Under the pieces are notes generated by a model that was given only the letters and a program-made list of their open reading frames with translations, was not told the origin of the DNA and did not search any database. Position numbers and translations under genes: made by a program. Source: Mesorhizobium sophorae (GTDB taxonomy: Bacteria; Pseudomonadota; Alphaproteobacteria; Rhizobiales; Rhizobiaceae). From it: a stretch of DNA of 64,000 nucleotides. Where the stretch lies: NCBI RefSeq assembly GCF_002270415.1, contig NZ_NNRI01000022.1:806001-870000 (forward strand), given 5' to 3'. Positions 35,050 through 43,299 of the stretch are shown here, in pieces (the stretch's first letter is position 1; each line of letters begins with the position of its first letter).

Positions 35050-35601
35050 ATGTCAGCATCCAGCCTCGCGGACAAAGCGCCGCTCATCGTGATCGACCTT
35101 CAGACCGGCATGTTCGACGGCGTGCACGAGCCGCCGATCCATGAGGCGTCAGCCATTGCCGAGCGTGCCCGGGCGGTGATCGACTGGGCGCGGCGCGGCG
35201 GGCGCAAGGTCGCCTTTGTCAGGCATGACGGACCGGCGGGCGATCCGCTGGCGCCGGGTGAACCCGGTTGGCCGGTGTGGCCCGCTCTCGGCCAGGCCGT
35301 GGACCAGCCGACTTTCGCCAAGAGCGTCGGCAATGCCTTCAGCAATGCAGCCCTTGGCGAATGGGTCGCCGGGCAGGGCGCCGGTGCTGTCGTGCTGCTG
35401 GGCGCGCAGACCGATTTTTGCGTGGCTGCGACCGTCAAGGGCGCGATGGCCAGAGGGCTTGGCGTCACCGTGGTCTCCGATGCGCACAGCACATTGGACA
35501 GCGCCAGTGAGAGCGCCCGGCAGATCATCACCCGCCACAACGATGAATTCGCCGAGGCCGGCGTCAATCTGGTGACGACGAAGGCACTGGTCGGCGGCTG
35601 A
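35050..35601 (+). CDS. Isochorismatase-family cysteine hydrolase
   Basis: 183 residues, Rossmann-like hydrolase. The catalytic triad is visible: Asp16 (LIVIDLQTGMF), Lys91 (FAKSVGNAF) and Cys124 (GAQTDFCVAATVKGA). Members hydrolyse amides such as nicotinamide, N-carbamoyl compounds or pyrimidine-derived ureas, and the substrate here cannot be told. Cytosolic. It stands alone between the damaged DUF5071 gene and small unknown genes. Confidence 0.92.
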   Translation: MSASSLADKAPLIVIDLQTGMFDGVHEPPIHEASAIAERARAVIDWARRGGRKVAFVRHDGPAGDPLAPGEPGWPVWPALGQAVDQPTFAKSVGNAFSNAALGEWVAGQGAGAVVLLGAQTDFCVAATVKGAMARGLGVTVVSDAHSTLDSASESARQIITRHNDEFAEAGVNLVTTKALVGG

Positions 35602-35632
35602 AGCTGTAACGAATTTGGCGGCAGGCTGATCG

Positions 35633-35788
35633 TCACTTCGCGCGACAACTTGTCCAGCACTGCGGATCGGACGAGACCGCCAGGTGCCTGCCGTGGTCGA
35701 CGCGGACGGGGGGGCGCATTGTTGGGATGGCTCGGGCGCCCGCGTCAACCAGGGCGGCTCGTACCGCCGCATTGACATCATTGCACAT
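35633..35788 (-). CDS. Possible 51-residue protein
   Basis: The sequence has coding-like composition: NDVNAAVRAALVDAGARAIP, then RVDHGRHLAVSSDPQCWTSC near the end, where a CxxxC pair and histidine could bind metal. No strong ribosome-binding site is seen, and there is no membrane segment. It is convergent with the isochorismatase gene. Function unknown; it could be a chance frame. Confidence 0.38.
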   Translation of the reverse strand: MCNDVNAAVRAALVDAGARAIPTMRPPVRVDHGRHLAVSSDPQCWTSCRAK

Positions 35789-35981
35789 CGCCCGCCGGCC
35801 GACACTTCCGCGAAAGCGGAATAGGCCGGGACTAAAGTGCAGATTCGGCGTCCTGGTCATCACGGCGTGAGACAGTTTCTCTTTCTTGCCGCATCGAATG
35901 ATTTTCCTCAACCCAAACTGGCCGGCGGGTCGCTGTCGATTCGAAAAGGCGGCTGGATGTTCCGCCGAGCGCGCAGCCCGA

Positions 35982-36188
35982 TCAGTTTGCCGCGCTGCGA
36001 TCGGTCGCCTGAATCGATCGGGCGGGAAGGGACGACAGCGCACGTTGATCCGACGGCTGCTCGTTGAGGTAGAGCGCGCCGCCCAGGACGAGAAACACCA
36101 TTCCCACCGCCATCAATCCCACCATCAGCACGGCAATCGCCGTGACCGGGCCGTTGCCTGTTTTGACGACGGTGGATCGATGCGGCAT
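35982..36188 (-). CDS. Small single-pass membrane protein
   Basis: 68 residues with one clear membrane helix (AIAVLMVGLMAVGMVFLVLG, about 16-35), a basic N-terminus (PHRSTVVK) and a polar tail, so probably N-in. GAGGACAGAACG precedes the ATG at 36188; the frame remains open upstream, but that part is unlike protein. It has no recognisable family. Lone gene on this strand. Confidence 0.55.
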   Translation of the reverse strand: MPHRSTVVKTGNGPVTAIAVLMVGLMAVGMVFLVLGGALYLNEQPSDQRALSSLPARSIQATDRSAAN

Positions 36189-37058
36189 CGTTCTGTCCTC
36201 CCGATATGGATCCGGCGGCGCCGGCGATATCGCGACAAACGACAGCCAAAGCGAGATGTTCCCTTCTCCGGACGTCAATCCGGGCCACATCGGCCGTTTG
36301 CGTTTTCGCCTAGGACCAAGGTCTTAGGTGCCAGCCGCAAAGGTCCGGGGGGCCCTGTTCGGTTCCGGCAATGTGCATTGGACGTTCCGGTATTTTAGTC
36401 AAACGCGATATAATGACGCGGTCGTTTCGCGTGGTCAGGATCGGGAAAAAACTTAGCCGGCCAAGCGTCTTCGCCGCAATCGTGGCACCTAAAATGGCCC
36501 CGCTGGCAGCCCTGACGTCACAGGCACAGCGCGGCAACGGCCGCCACCACCGCCGCCACGGGGGCGCAGTATGCCAAGGCTGGAACCAAGCGCCGGCGCT
36601 TCGCGTTTTGAGTTTGACCTGTGAGGACTGCCACCTCCGGCCACACCGTCTAAGGCCCGCTTTGCTCCCAGCAAGGCGGGCCTCTTTCTTGTCGGAGCTT
36701 CCGGCGAAAACAAGAAAGGCGGCTGGAACGACACGGTGCGCTCTACGTTGGCTAGGCAATGAAAATATTGAGGCCGATCCAGCGCCGGTGGCGACGACCT
36801 TTGAAGCCCATGCCATGGGGCGTTCTCCGGTGATCCGTGTAGCTGTTGGCAGTTCTGTGTGCAATTCAGCACCCATCTGCATAATTTATCTACGAAATCC
36901 GGAAGCTTTTGTGCCTCTTGGACCGATAGCTGGATCAACAAGCGCCAATATCAGGTCGATTTCGTGATGCTTTCAATTCGGTAATTGAAATGGAACCTCA
37001 CGGTGGCGGCGGAGTTTTCATCCAGGGCGGAGTTCCGATGAATACAATGGAGGCTATG
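36189..37058. other. 870-base region without a convincing gene
   Basis: No frame here has clear protein-like composition or a good start site. Visible structure: a strong plus-strand terminator at 36653-36690 with no annotated gene upstream of it, and an AT-richer stretch at 36840-36990 preceding the secreted-protein gene. An unannotated small RNA ending at the terminator is possible. Confidence 0.5.
36653..36690 (+). terminator. Strong orphan intrinsic terminator
   Basis: AGGCCCGCTTTGCT, loop CCC, AGCAAGGCGGGCCT: a 14-bp stem with one mismatch, followed by CTTTCTT. No protein gene on the plus strand lies within 1 kb upstream, so it may end a small RNA. Confidence 0.75.
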
Positions 37059-37361
37059 ATGAAACATTATCTTTCGAGTGCTGCGGCCGCGATCGTCCTG
37101 ATGGGCGGCATTGGCGTGGCGATGGCTGAACACGTCGTTGTCGTCCAGCCGGAGCAGGAGACGGTCGTTCGCCAATACATCAAGAAGGAGCCGCTTGCGT
37201 CGGTGAACCTGCTGGGCGTCGAACTCAAGCTTGGCTCGTCGGTGCCCGACACGGTCGAATTGCGTCAGGTGCCCGACGTCAAATATCGCGTCGCCGTGAT
37301 CAATGACCAGACCGTCCTGGTCGATCCAGAGACACGCCAGATCGTCCAAGTCCTGCACTGA
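37059..37361 (+). CDS. Secreted DUF1236-like small protein
   Basis: 100 residues with a signal peptide (LSSAAAAIVLMGGIGVAMA, cleavage near residue 22). The mature part VRQYIKKEPLASVN, then GSSVPDTVELRQVP and ETRQIVQVLH, matches the DUF1236 pattern common in periplasmic proteins of rhizobia. Function unknown. Several ATGs are clustered; the one at 37059 has GGAGG 5 bases upstream and begins directly at the signal peptide. An intrinsic terminator follows at 37422. Confidence 0.82.
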   Translation: MKHYLSSAAAAIVLMGGIGVAMAEHVVVVQPEQETVVRQYIKKEPLASVNLLGVELKLGSSVPDTVELRQVPDVKYRVAVINDQTVLVDPETRQIVQVLH

Positions 37362-37421
37362 GTGAGGCCCGACGCGTAGGCCGACACACCGGGATTGCCC
37401 GCGTTGGGTTGTCTTGGGAGG

Positions 37422-37463
37422 AGCCCGTCACCAGACATTCGCGTCGGTGGCGGGCTTTCCTTT
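37422..37463 (+). terminator. Intrinsic terminator
   Basis: AGCCCGTCACC pairs with GGTGGCGGGCT (11 bp, one G-U) across a 13-base loop, followed by TTTCCTTT. It is positioned 60 bases after the secreted DUF1236-like gene and before the convergent yghU stop. Confidence 0.7.
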
Positions 37464-37483
37464 GAGGCAGGTTTTGCCGTGGT

Positions 37484-38350
37484 CTATTCGGCGGCCAGCT
37501 TGTCCTGCGTGTTCGTCTCAAAATCGCGGGCGTCGTGGCGCTCATGCAGCTGCATGGCGGGTTCACCGAAGGCGCGGTTGACCATGCGGCCGCGCTTGAC
37601 CGCGGGGCGGGCGTCGATCGCCTTGGCCCAGCGCTGCACATGCTGGTAGTCGTTCACGGACAGGAACTCGCCGGAATCATTGTACATGCGGCCGAGCGCC
37701 AGCCCGCCATACCAGGGCCAAACCGCCATGTCGGCGATGCTGTAGTCCTTGCCACCGAGATATTCGGACTCGGCAAGCCGACGGTCGAGCACGTCCATCT
37801 GGCGCTTCACCTCCATGGAGAAGCGGTCGATGGCATACTCGAACTTCTCCGGCGCATAGGCGTAGAAATGGCCGAAGCCGCCGCCCAGATAAGGTGCCGA
37901 ACCCATCTGCCAGAACAGCCAGGACAGCACCTCGGCGCGGGCCGGCTGTTCGGTCGGCAGGAATTCGCCGAATTTTTCGGCGAGATAGACGAGGATCGAG
38001 CCGGATTCGAAGATGCGCACCGGGGTCTTGCCGCTGCGGTCCATCAAGGCGGGAATCTTTGAATTGGGATTGACCTCGACGAAGCCGCTGCCGAACTGGT
38101 CGCCATCGTTGATGCGGATCAGCCAGGCATCATATTCGGCGCCCTTGTGGCCGCGCGCCAGAAGTTCCTCCAACATGACGGTCACCTTGACGCCGTTCGG
38201 CGTCGCCAGCGAATAGAGCTGCAGCGGGTGTTTGCCGACTGGCAGGTCCTTGTCGTGCGTCGGCCCGGCGATCGGCCGGTTGATGCTGGCAAAGGCGCCG
38301 CCATTCGCCTTGCTCCAGGTCCATACTTTCGGCGGGGTGTAGTCGGTCAT
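37484..38350 (-). CDS. yghU: Glutathione-dependent disulfide-bond oxidoreductase YghU
   Basis: 288-residue glutathione S-transferase-fold protein. The N-terminal extension before the thioredoxin fold (PPKVWTWSKANGGAFASINR), together with GPTHDKDLPVGKHPLQLYSL, is diagnostic of YghU, which binds two glutathiones and reduces organic disulfides and hydroperoxides. VNPNSKIPALMD and IFESGSILVYLAE are the glutathione site. Cytosolic stand-alone gene, expected full length. Confidence 0.94.
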   Translation of the reverse strand: MTDYTPPKVWTWSKANGGAFASINRPIAGPTHDKDLPVGKHPLQLYSLATPNGVKVTVMLEELLARGHKGAEYDAWLIRINDGDQFGSGFVEVNPNSKIPALMDRSGKTPVRIFESGSILVYLAEKFGEFLPTEQPARAEVLSWLFWQMGSAPYLGGGFGHFYAYAPEKFEYAIDRFSMEVKRQMDVLDRRLAESEYLGGKDYSIADMAVWPWYGGLALGRMYNDSGEFLSVNDYQHVQRWAKAIDARPAVKRGRMVNRAFGEPAMQLHERHDARDFETNTQDKLAAE

Positions 38351-38591
38351 CTCGGGGCCTCGTGGGGAAGGATGGGCAGGTCGCCCTACAACTAGGGTTT
38401 CAGAGGGGGAAGTTCAACTTGCGTTGAACTATTGTTGACGGAGGCTCCGTTTTCCCTTCCCCTGGTGGGGTGATCAGCCGGATCGCGAAGCGAATTCATC
38501 ATGCCAGTGGCCGCGCGAACCGCTTCTCACCCCTTGCACCATCTCCCTTGCGGCATACCTATAGAATTATCACCTATCCAGGAATGACAGC

Positions 38592-39497
38592 ATGACCATC
38601 AATCCCAATCCGCGCTCGGTCGTTGCCGTGCGGGCCACCGTTCCGGAGGATGCCTTCACGGCGGGTGCCCTTGGCACGCTCAGGGAAGGCAGCGGTGTCG
38701 TCATCCGCAACGACGGGCTGGTGCTGACCATCGGCTATCTCATCACCGAAGCGGAAGAGGTCTGGCTGACCAGTCATGACGGCCGCGTCATCCCGGCGCA
38801 CGCGCTTGCCTATGACCAGGAATCGGGCTTCGGCCTGGTGCAGGCGCTGGCGCCGCTCGGCCTGCCGGCGGTGGCGCTGGGCGATGCCGGCAAGGCCAGG
38901 ATCGGCGACGCCGTGGTGCTGGCCGACGGCGTCGGCCAGTCGGTGCAGGCCAGGATCGTCACCAAGCAGGAATTCGCCGGCTATTGGGAGTATCTGCTCG
39001 ACGAGGCGATCTTCATCGCGCCCGCGCACCCGTCCTGGGGTGGTGCCGGGCTGTTCGGCGCCGACGGCTCGCTGCTCGGCATCGGTTCGCTGCGGCTGCA
39101 GATGAGCCGCAACGGCGAGGTCGCCGATATAAACATGGTCGTGCCGATCGACCTTTTGCCGCCCATTCTCGACGATCTCCTGACGCGCGGCCATGTGGCC
39201 AGGCCACCGCGCCCGTGGCTCGGCGCCTTGTCGGCCGAAAGCGACGGCAAGGTGGTGGTGATGAGCGTGACCGAAGGCGGCCCGGCCGCCAAAGCCGGCC
39301 TGCGGCAGGGCGACATCATTTCCGACATCCGTGACGGCGCGGTCGATGGGCTGGCCGATTTCTATCGCAAGCTGTGGGAGAGCGGCTCGGCCGGCGCGGA
39401 GATCCCGATGCGGGTGCTGCGCGATGGCCGCGAAACCTGGCTGCGCGTCAAATCGGCCGACCGCGGCAGTTTCCTCAAGAAGCCGCAGCTGCAGTAG
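38592..39497 (+). CDS. Trypsin-like/PDZ (HtrA-related) protein lacking the catalytic triad
   Basis: 301 residues. A chymotrypsin-fold domain (about 8-185; GSGVVIRNDGLVLTIGYLI) is followed by a PDZ domain (about 190-285; VVVMSVTEGGPAAKAGLRQG). Compared with DegP, the His position is Tyr49 (TIGYLI for TNNHVV), the Asp position is Gly79 (ESGFGL) and the Ser position is Trp149 (HPSWGGAG for GNSGG). It is therefore probably not a protease but a binding or chaperone-like protein. No signal peptide is seen, so it is probably cytosolic. AGGAATGACAGC precedes the ATG. Confidence 0.88.
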   Translation: MTINPNPRSVVAVRATVPEDAFTAGALGTLREGSGVVIRNDGLVLTIGYLITEAEEVWLTSHDGRVIPAHALAYDQESGFGLVQALAPLGLPAVALGDAGKARIGDAVVLADGVGQSVQARIVTKQEFAGYWEYLLDEAIFIAPAHPSWGGAGLFGADGSLLGIGSLRLQMSRNGEVADINMVVPIDLLPPILDDLLTRGHVARPPRPWLGALSAESDGKVVVMSVTEGGPAAKAGLRQGDIISDIRDGAVDGLADFYRKLWESGSAGAEIPMRVLRDGRETWLRVKSADRGSFLKKPQLQ

Positions 39498-39536
39498 GCA
39501 TCGGCTGGGGCATTTCGTTGCATCCCAGTCGGCCGC

Positions 39537-39998
39537 TCACCGCGCCAGCGGGCTGTCCCAGACGACAAACAACAGCGCTTTCAGCTGGGCAAAGCGTTCT
39601 GGTCCGAGTTCGGTGCGCCACTCTTCCTCGATGTCGCGCAGGATATCGACCATTTTCCAGAAGGCGGCGTGTCCGCGTTCGGTGGACCGCACCACGCGCG
39701 CACTGCCTTCGCCCGGAATGTCGGAGCGCATGAGATAGCCGTAACCTTCGAGACTGCTGAGCAGCTGGTTGATGGCCTGCTTGCTCATGCCTGCGCGCTC
39801 GGCGATGGTGCCCGGGCGCGCGCCGTCCGGCCCGGGAAACTGCAGCACCGCCATATGCGGCAGGCGCAATTCGTCGAAGCCGGCGGCGTTGAGCTCCTTG
39901 ATCAGCCGGCGCTGGATCGCCTGGGCCGGCACGCGCAGCAGCGCGCCGATCAGCAGGTCCTCGGTCTTGGTCTGCAGAACTTCAGCGGATGTGGCCAT
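39537..39998 (-). CDS. MarR-family winged-helix regulator
   Basis: 153 residues, all helical with a winged helix in the middle (PGTIAERAGMSKQAINQLLS, then MRSDIPGEGSARVVRSTERG as the wing). It probably acts as a dimeric repressor. Divergent from the cupin gene, with only 65 bases between, and two GTAAA/TTTAC dyads in the gap. The ligand is unknown. Confidence 0.9.
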   Translation of the reverse strand: MATSAEVLQTKTEDLLIGALLRVPAQAIQRRLIKELNAAGFDELRLPHMAVLQFPGPDGARPGTIAERAGMSKQAINQLLSSLEGYGYLMRSDIPGEGSARVVRSTERGHAAFWKMVDILRDIEEEWRTELGPERFAQLKALLFVVWDSPLAR

Positions 39999-40008
39999 TG
40001 ACGATCCG

Positions 40009-40047
40009 GTAAATTGAGTTTACTCATAGGCGGTAAATGTAATTTAC
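40009..40047. promoter_or_regulatory. Two palindromic operators, probable MarR sites
   Basis: GTAAATTGAGTTTAC at 40009-40023 and GTAAATGTAATTTAC at 40033-40047, 24 bases centre to centre, each a dyad of GTAAA(T) arms. They occupy most of the gap between the MarR and cupin genes, the usual layout for autoregulation plus control of the neighbour. Confidence 0.7.
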
Positions 40048-40063
40048 TCGGGGAGCTTATGCA

Positions 40064-40537
40064 ATGCCAGCCTTGGATCTTCAGGTCAATCCAGCCAACG
40101 AAACCATCGGTACCAAGGGGCTGTCGGTTCGCTTCCTGGTGTCAGGCGACAGTTCGAACGGCAGCGTCGCCGCCTTCGAACTGATGGTGCCCGGCGCGCA
40201 ACGGCTGCCGGCGCCGGCGCACAGCCACGACCACTACGAAGAGACGATCTACGGCGTCGACGGGGTGTTGACCTGGACCGTCGACGGCAAGGCGATCGAG
40301 GTCGGGCCAGGTGAGGCGCTGTGCATTCCACGCGGCGCCGTTCACCGGTTTGACAACAATGGCACCAGGGATGCCAAGGCGCTTTGCGTCATCACCCCGG
40401 CGGCGATCGGCCCGGACTATTTTCGCGAGGCCTTTGCGGTGCTCAATGCTGCCGCCGGCGGCCCGCCGGACAAGCTCAAAATGATGGACATCATGCGCCG
40501 GCACGGATTGACGCCGGCGGCGCCGCCACCGAACTGA
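40064..40537 (+). CDS. Cupin-domain protein
   Basis: 157 residues. A single cupin barrel has motif 1 HSHDHYEETIYGVDGVLTWT and motif 2 PGEALCIPRGAVHRFDNNG, with histidines and glutamate that should bind one metal ion. Cytosolic; it may be a dioxygenase, isomerase or binding protein. Its control by the divergent MarR regulator is suggested by the shared palindromes. Substrate unknown. Confidence 0.88.
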   Translation: MPALDLQVNPANETIGTKGLSVRFLVSGDSSNGSVAAFELMVPGAQRLPAPAHSHDHYEETIYGVDGVLTWTVDGKAIEVGPGEALCIPRGAVHRFDNNGTRDAKALCVITPAAIGPDYFREAFAVLNAAAGGPPDKLKMMDIMRRHGLTPAAPPPN

Positions 40538-40558
40538 AGCCGGTCAAAGAGACGCCGG

Positions 40559-41170
40559 TCACCCGTCGCAAGCGCTGAAATCAGCACCCAGGTTCCAGTC
40601 CTTGAAGGCGACGGTCCGGCCTTCCACCGAGACAGTCCTGTGCTTCGAGCTGCCGTCAGGCTGCGTCTTGCTGCTGGTGCCCTTGCCGGTCAGCACGTTG
40701 TACTCACAGGCGCTGGCGACATTATCCTGCTGGAAGTCCTCGTAGTCATAGGCAAAACCGGCGACGATGAAGGCACCGTTGCGCCAGGCGATGGTCAGCG
40801 TCATGTTGGTCCGCTGGCCGCCGATCGGCATCGCCGGCAGATAGAACTTGATCGACCCGTTCGGCAGCATCGTCAGTTCCGGCTCGGTGTCTGAATTTTC
40901 GTAGCCCGGCCGGTCGTAACCGTTCCATTCGCCGAGGATCTGCTCGTGCACGATTTCGACGGGCTTGAGGTAATTGTGCTCCTTGTCCCTGAGGAAGAAG
41001 TGGATGTCCATCGGATTGCCGGGCTGGGTCTCGACGACCATGGCAAGGTCGACGGCGCCGTCGCCGTTGAAGTCGCCGGTCACCGCCGTGATGATTTTCA
41101 GGGTGTCGATCGGTTCGCCGAGGGCAGCTGTGGGCAACAGCATCGCCAGGGCGAAGAGCAGAGATTTCAT
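40559..41170 (-). CDS. Periplasmic hypothetical protein with FG-GAP-like calcium motif
   Basis: 203 residues with a signal peptide (KSLLFALAMLLPTAALG, cut near residue 18). After it, VTGDFNGDGAVDLAMVVE is an FG-GAP/dockerin-like D-x-N-x-D-G calcium loop. Two cysteines (SACEYN and the C-terminal SACDG) may form a disulfide. The frame is open far upstream, but this ATG begins the signal peptide. Function unknown; probably soluble in the periplasm. Confidence 0.75.
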   Translation of the reverse strand: MKSLLFALAMLLPTAALGEPIDTLKIITAVTGDFNGDGAVDLAMVVETQPGNPMDIHFFLRDKEHNYLKPVEIVHEQILGEWNGYDRPGYENSDTEPELTMLPNGSIKFYLPAMPIGGQRTNMTLTIAWRNGAFIVAGFAYDYEDFQQDNVASACEYNVLTGKGTSSKTQPDGSSKHRTVSVEGRTVAFKDWNLGADFSACDG

Positions 41171-41261
41171 GATGTGTTCCCAAGCGTGTGGAACAGGACC
41201 ATCGCAGGTCTGCGAGATTTCGACAGCGGGTGGAGGAAAATATTTTCGGCCGAGGGGCGGC

Positions 41262-41606
41262 CTAGTCGCGTTGCGCACTCGCAAACACCACCAGGTTCCC
41301 GTCGGGGTCGCGCAGGCGCATGATGTAGAAATCGTCGGCTTCCTCGATCGGGCCGGGCTTGAGGCCTGCATCCATCAGCCGCTGCCGCTCGGGCGCCAGC
41401 GGCAGCACGCCGAGCGTCAGCGTGCTGGTACCGGCCTTGTCCCTGTCCTCGAAGAGCTGCACCTCAGCGCTGTCGCTGAACTGCCATTCGGCCAGGCCCG
41501 GCATCGGCCGGCGCAGCGGCGCCTTGCCGAACAGCTTTGCATACCAGCCGATGCTCGATTCGAGGTCGGCGCAGCTGACATGGGCGAAAATGGTCTGGAT
41601 TGTCAT
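41262..41606 (-). CDS. VOC-family (glyoxalase/bleomycin resistance-like) protein
   Basis: 114 residues with the paired beta-alpha-beta units of the vicinal oxygen chelate fold: AHVSCADLESSIGWYAKLFG and IMRLRDPDGNLVVFAS. The canonical metal residues are only partly kept, so it may not be a metalloenzyme. GGAGG lies 6 bases before the ATG at 41606. Gene lies between a secreted unknown protein and the YdeI-family gene. Confidence 0.85.
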   Translation of the reverse strand: MTIQTIFAHVSCADLESSIGWYAKLFGKAPLRRPMPGLAEWQFSDSAEVQLFEDRDKAGTSTLTLGVLPLAPERQRLMDAGLKPGPIEEADDFYIMRLRDPDGNLVVFASAQRD

Positions 41607-41810
41607 CGGGAACCTCCATCCGGCGGTTGCACTGAAGCCGGAACGCGGCGATGGGTGGTGCGTTCCATCGTCATCCGCCAGCAGGCTTTGCTGCTGCCGA
41701 AAACTGACAGGGGGCCATATCACGATGCTGACGGATGATGTTTGGCACGATGCTGGAGGCAAGATGACGGTGATCCGAGCGGCAAGCGCAGCGAGCGGGC
41801 AGGCCGGCTG

Positions 41811-42410
41811 ATGGCGCCGGTCAAGGTCGATCCCGACAAGGTCAGGGAGTTCCCGGACGCGGCCAGCTTCCACGCCTGGCTCGGCAAGCACCACGCTGCG
41901 GAAACCGAGGTGTGGATCAAGATCCACAAGGTGGGGTCGGGGCTGAAGTCGATCACGCCGAAGGAGGCCATCGACGTGGTGCTGTGCTTCGGCTGGATCG
42001 ACGCGGTGCGCAAGGGGCTCGACGACAACAGTTTCTTGCAGCGCTACACGCCGCGCGGCAGGAAGAGCATCTGGAGCCTGATCAACATCGACAATGTCGC
42101 GCGGCTGGTCGAGGAGGGTCGCATGACCGAGCATGGGCTGAGACAGGTCGAGGCAGCCAAGGCCGATGGCCGCTGGGCGCGCGCCTACGGCAGCGGCAAG
42201 GAGATGAAAATCCCCGATGACCTGCAGGCAGCCATAGATGCCGAACCCAAGGCGAAAGAGATGCTGGCAAAGCTCAGCGCACAGAACCGCTTCGCGCTTG
42301 CCTTCCGCACCCACAACATGAAGACCGAAGCTGGCCGCAAGAAGAAGATCGAGACCTTCGTCGCGATGCTGAAGCGCGGCGAGACGATCCATCCGCAGGG
42401 CAAGAAGTAA
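41811..42410 (+). CDS. YdeI/OmpD-associated-family protein
   Basis: 199 residues. FPDAASFHAWLGKHHAAETE, then EAIDVVLCFGWIDAVRKGLD, RYTPRGRKSIWSLIN and the Lys-rich C-terminus are characteristic of the YdeI family, linked in other bacteria to stress and antimicrobial-peptide tolerance. Cytosolic. The frame is open upstream, but conserved sequence begins close to this ATG. No operon partner is evident. Confidence 0.88.
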   Translation: MAPVKVDPDKVREFPDAASFHAWLGKHHAAETEVWIKIHKVGSGLKSITPKEAIDVVLCFGWIDAVRKGLDDNSFLQRYTPRGRKSIWSLINIDNVARLVEEGRMTEHGLRQVEAAKADGRWARAYGSGKEMKIPDDLQAAIDAEPKAKEMLAKLSAQNRFALAFRTHNMKTEAGRKKKIETFVAMLKRGETIHPQGKK

Positions 42411-42459
42411 TCCTTTCAGGCGCCGCACTGCCGGCGCTTTGCGTTTAGCCGCACCCGTT

Positions 42460-42645
42460 TCACACTTTCTCGGAATTGCTCCAGCCACGGTGGGTATTGG
42501 CCGCCTCGGGCTTTCGGGTGCCATGCAGTCGATCAAGGCGCTGATTAAGGCCGGCTGCGTCAGATCGAGGTCGATTCGCCGCGGCCGAGAAGGACCCTGT
42601 CTCCGCCACTCGCGGGAACGTTCGCAATCCCGATACGATGTCCAC
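42460..42645 (-). pseudogene. LysR-regulator N-terminal remnant
   Basis: MDIVSGLRTFPRVAETGSFS plus AAANR is an unmistakable LysR helix-turn-helix start, but the recognition helix is degraded after it (RPRSDAAGLNQRLDRLHGTR) and the frame stops after 61 residues. No effector domain is present downstream, where the YdeI gene lies. It is divergent from the AhpD-like operon and may be the lost former regulator of that operon. Confidence 0.72.
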
Positions 42646-42702
42646 TATTCGACATAAACCTTATGTCCCGCATCCCAGGCGGGAGGCGCTTTACAGGATT
42701 AT

Positions 42703-42736
42703 GGATATCATATATCCTTAAGGATATTAAATGTCC
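42703..42736. promoter_or_regulatory. Overlapping GGATAT-N3-ATATCC repeats, probable Rrf2 operators
   Basis: GGATATCATATATCC at 42703-42717 and GGATATTAAATGTCC at 42722-42736, 19 bases apart, with the 16-base palindrome ATATCCTTAAGGATAT spanning both. They lie just before the ribosome-binding site of the AhpD-like gene. The same 6-3-6 dyad occurs upstream of the Rrf2 gene at 45229. Confidence 0.75.
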
Positions 42737-42752
42737 TCAAAAGGAGAGAGCA

Positions 42753-43232
42753 GTGACACAGCGCCTGAACGTCGCCCAACAATCGCCTGAGCTATTCAAG
42801 CAGCTTCTCGACTTCAGCATGGCCGAGGCGCGCAGCGTGATCGAAGAGAAGATCCGCGATCTGGTCCATATCCGGGCGTCCCAGATCAATGGCTGCGCCT
42901 TCTGCCTCGACATGCATGTCAAGGAAGCAAAGATCCACGGCGAGAGCGAGTTGCGGCTCTACCATGTCGCCATCTGGCGGGAATCAAACCTTTTCATTCC
43001 TCGTGAACGCGCCGCCCTTGCCTGGACTGAAGCCGTCACGAAGCTCCCCGAGGGCGGTATTCCGGACGAACTCTACGAGCGGGTGCGTGGGCAGCTTTCG
43101 GAAAAGGAAATCTCCGACCTGACCTTCTCGATCATGGCCATCAACGCCTGGAACCGTGCTAACGTCGCCTTCAAGACCGTGCCCGGCTCTGCGGATAAAC
43201 TCTACCGCCTCGACAAGGCAGGCCTGAACTAA
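42753..43232 (+). CDS. AhpD-like carboxymuconolactone decarboxylase-family protein
   Basis: 159 residues. The redox-active AhpD core RASQINGCAFCLDMHVKEA has Cys48, Cys51 and His55, so a disulfide-based peroxidase or reductase role is more likely than true decarboxylase activity. GTG start, chosen because AGGAGA lies 7 to 8 bases upstream; an earlier in-frame ATG would place the operators inside the gene. First gene of a likely operon with the NmrA-like and cupin genes. Probably controlled by the Rrf2 regulator. Confidence 0.93.
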   Translation: MTQRLNVAQQSPELFKQLLDFSMAEARSVIEEKIRDLVHIRASQINGCAFCLDMHVKEAKIHGESELRLYHVAIWRESNLFIPRERAALAWTEAVTKLPEGGIPDELYERVRGQLSEKEISDLTFSIMAINAWNRANVAFKTVPGSADKLYRLDKAGLN

Positions 43233-43299
43233 CCCCGCCCTTTTTACAGACCCATCAATCGATGCGGCGCGACGTGGCGGCCGCTAACGGAGAAGTCTT

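Noticed and set aside
36518-36634. 38-residue minus-strand peptide with a hydrophobic C-terminus
   Set aside because: It has a GTG start next to GGAG and a KRRR-plus-hydrophobic pattern, but the run is Ala/Val-rich low complexity and could easily be chance in GC-rich DNA.
42703-42736. Short repeats considered as a CRISPR fragment
   Set aside because: They are 15-base dyads with 4-base gaps, not repeats with unique spacers, and no cas genes are present; they fit operators.
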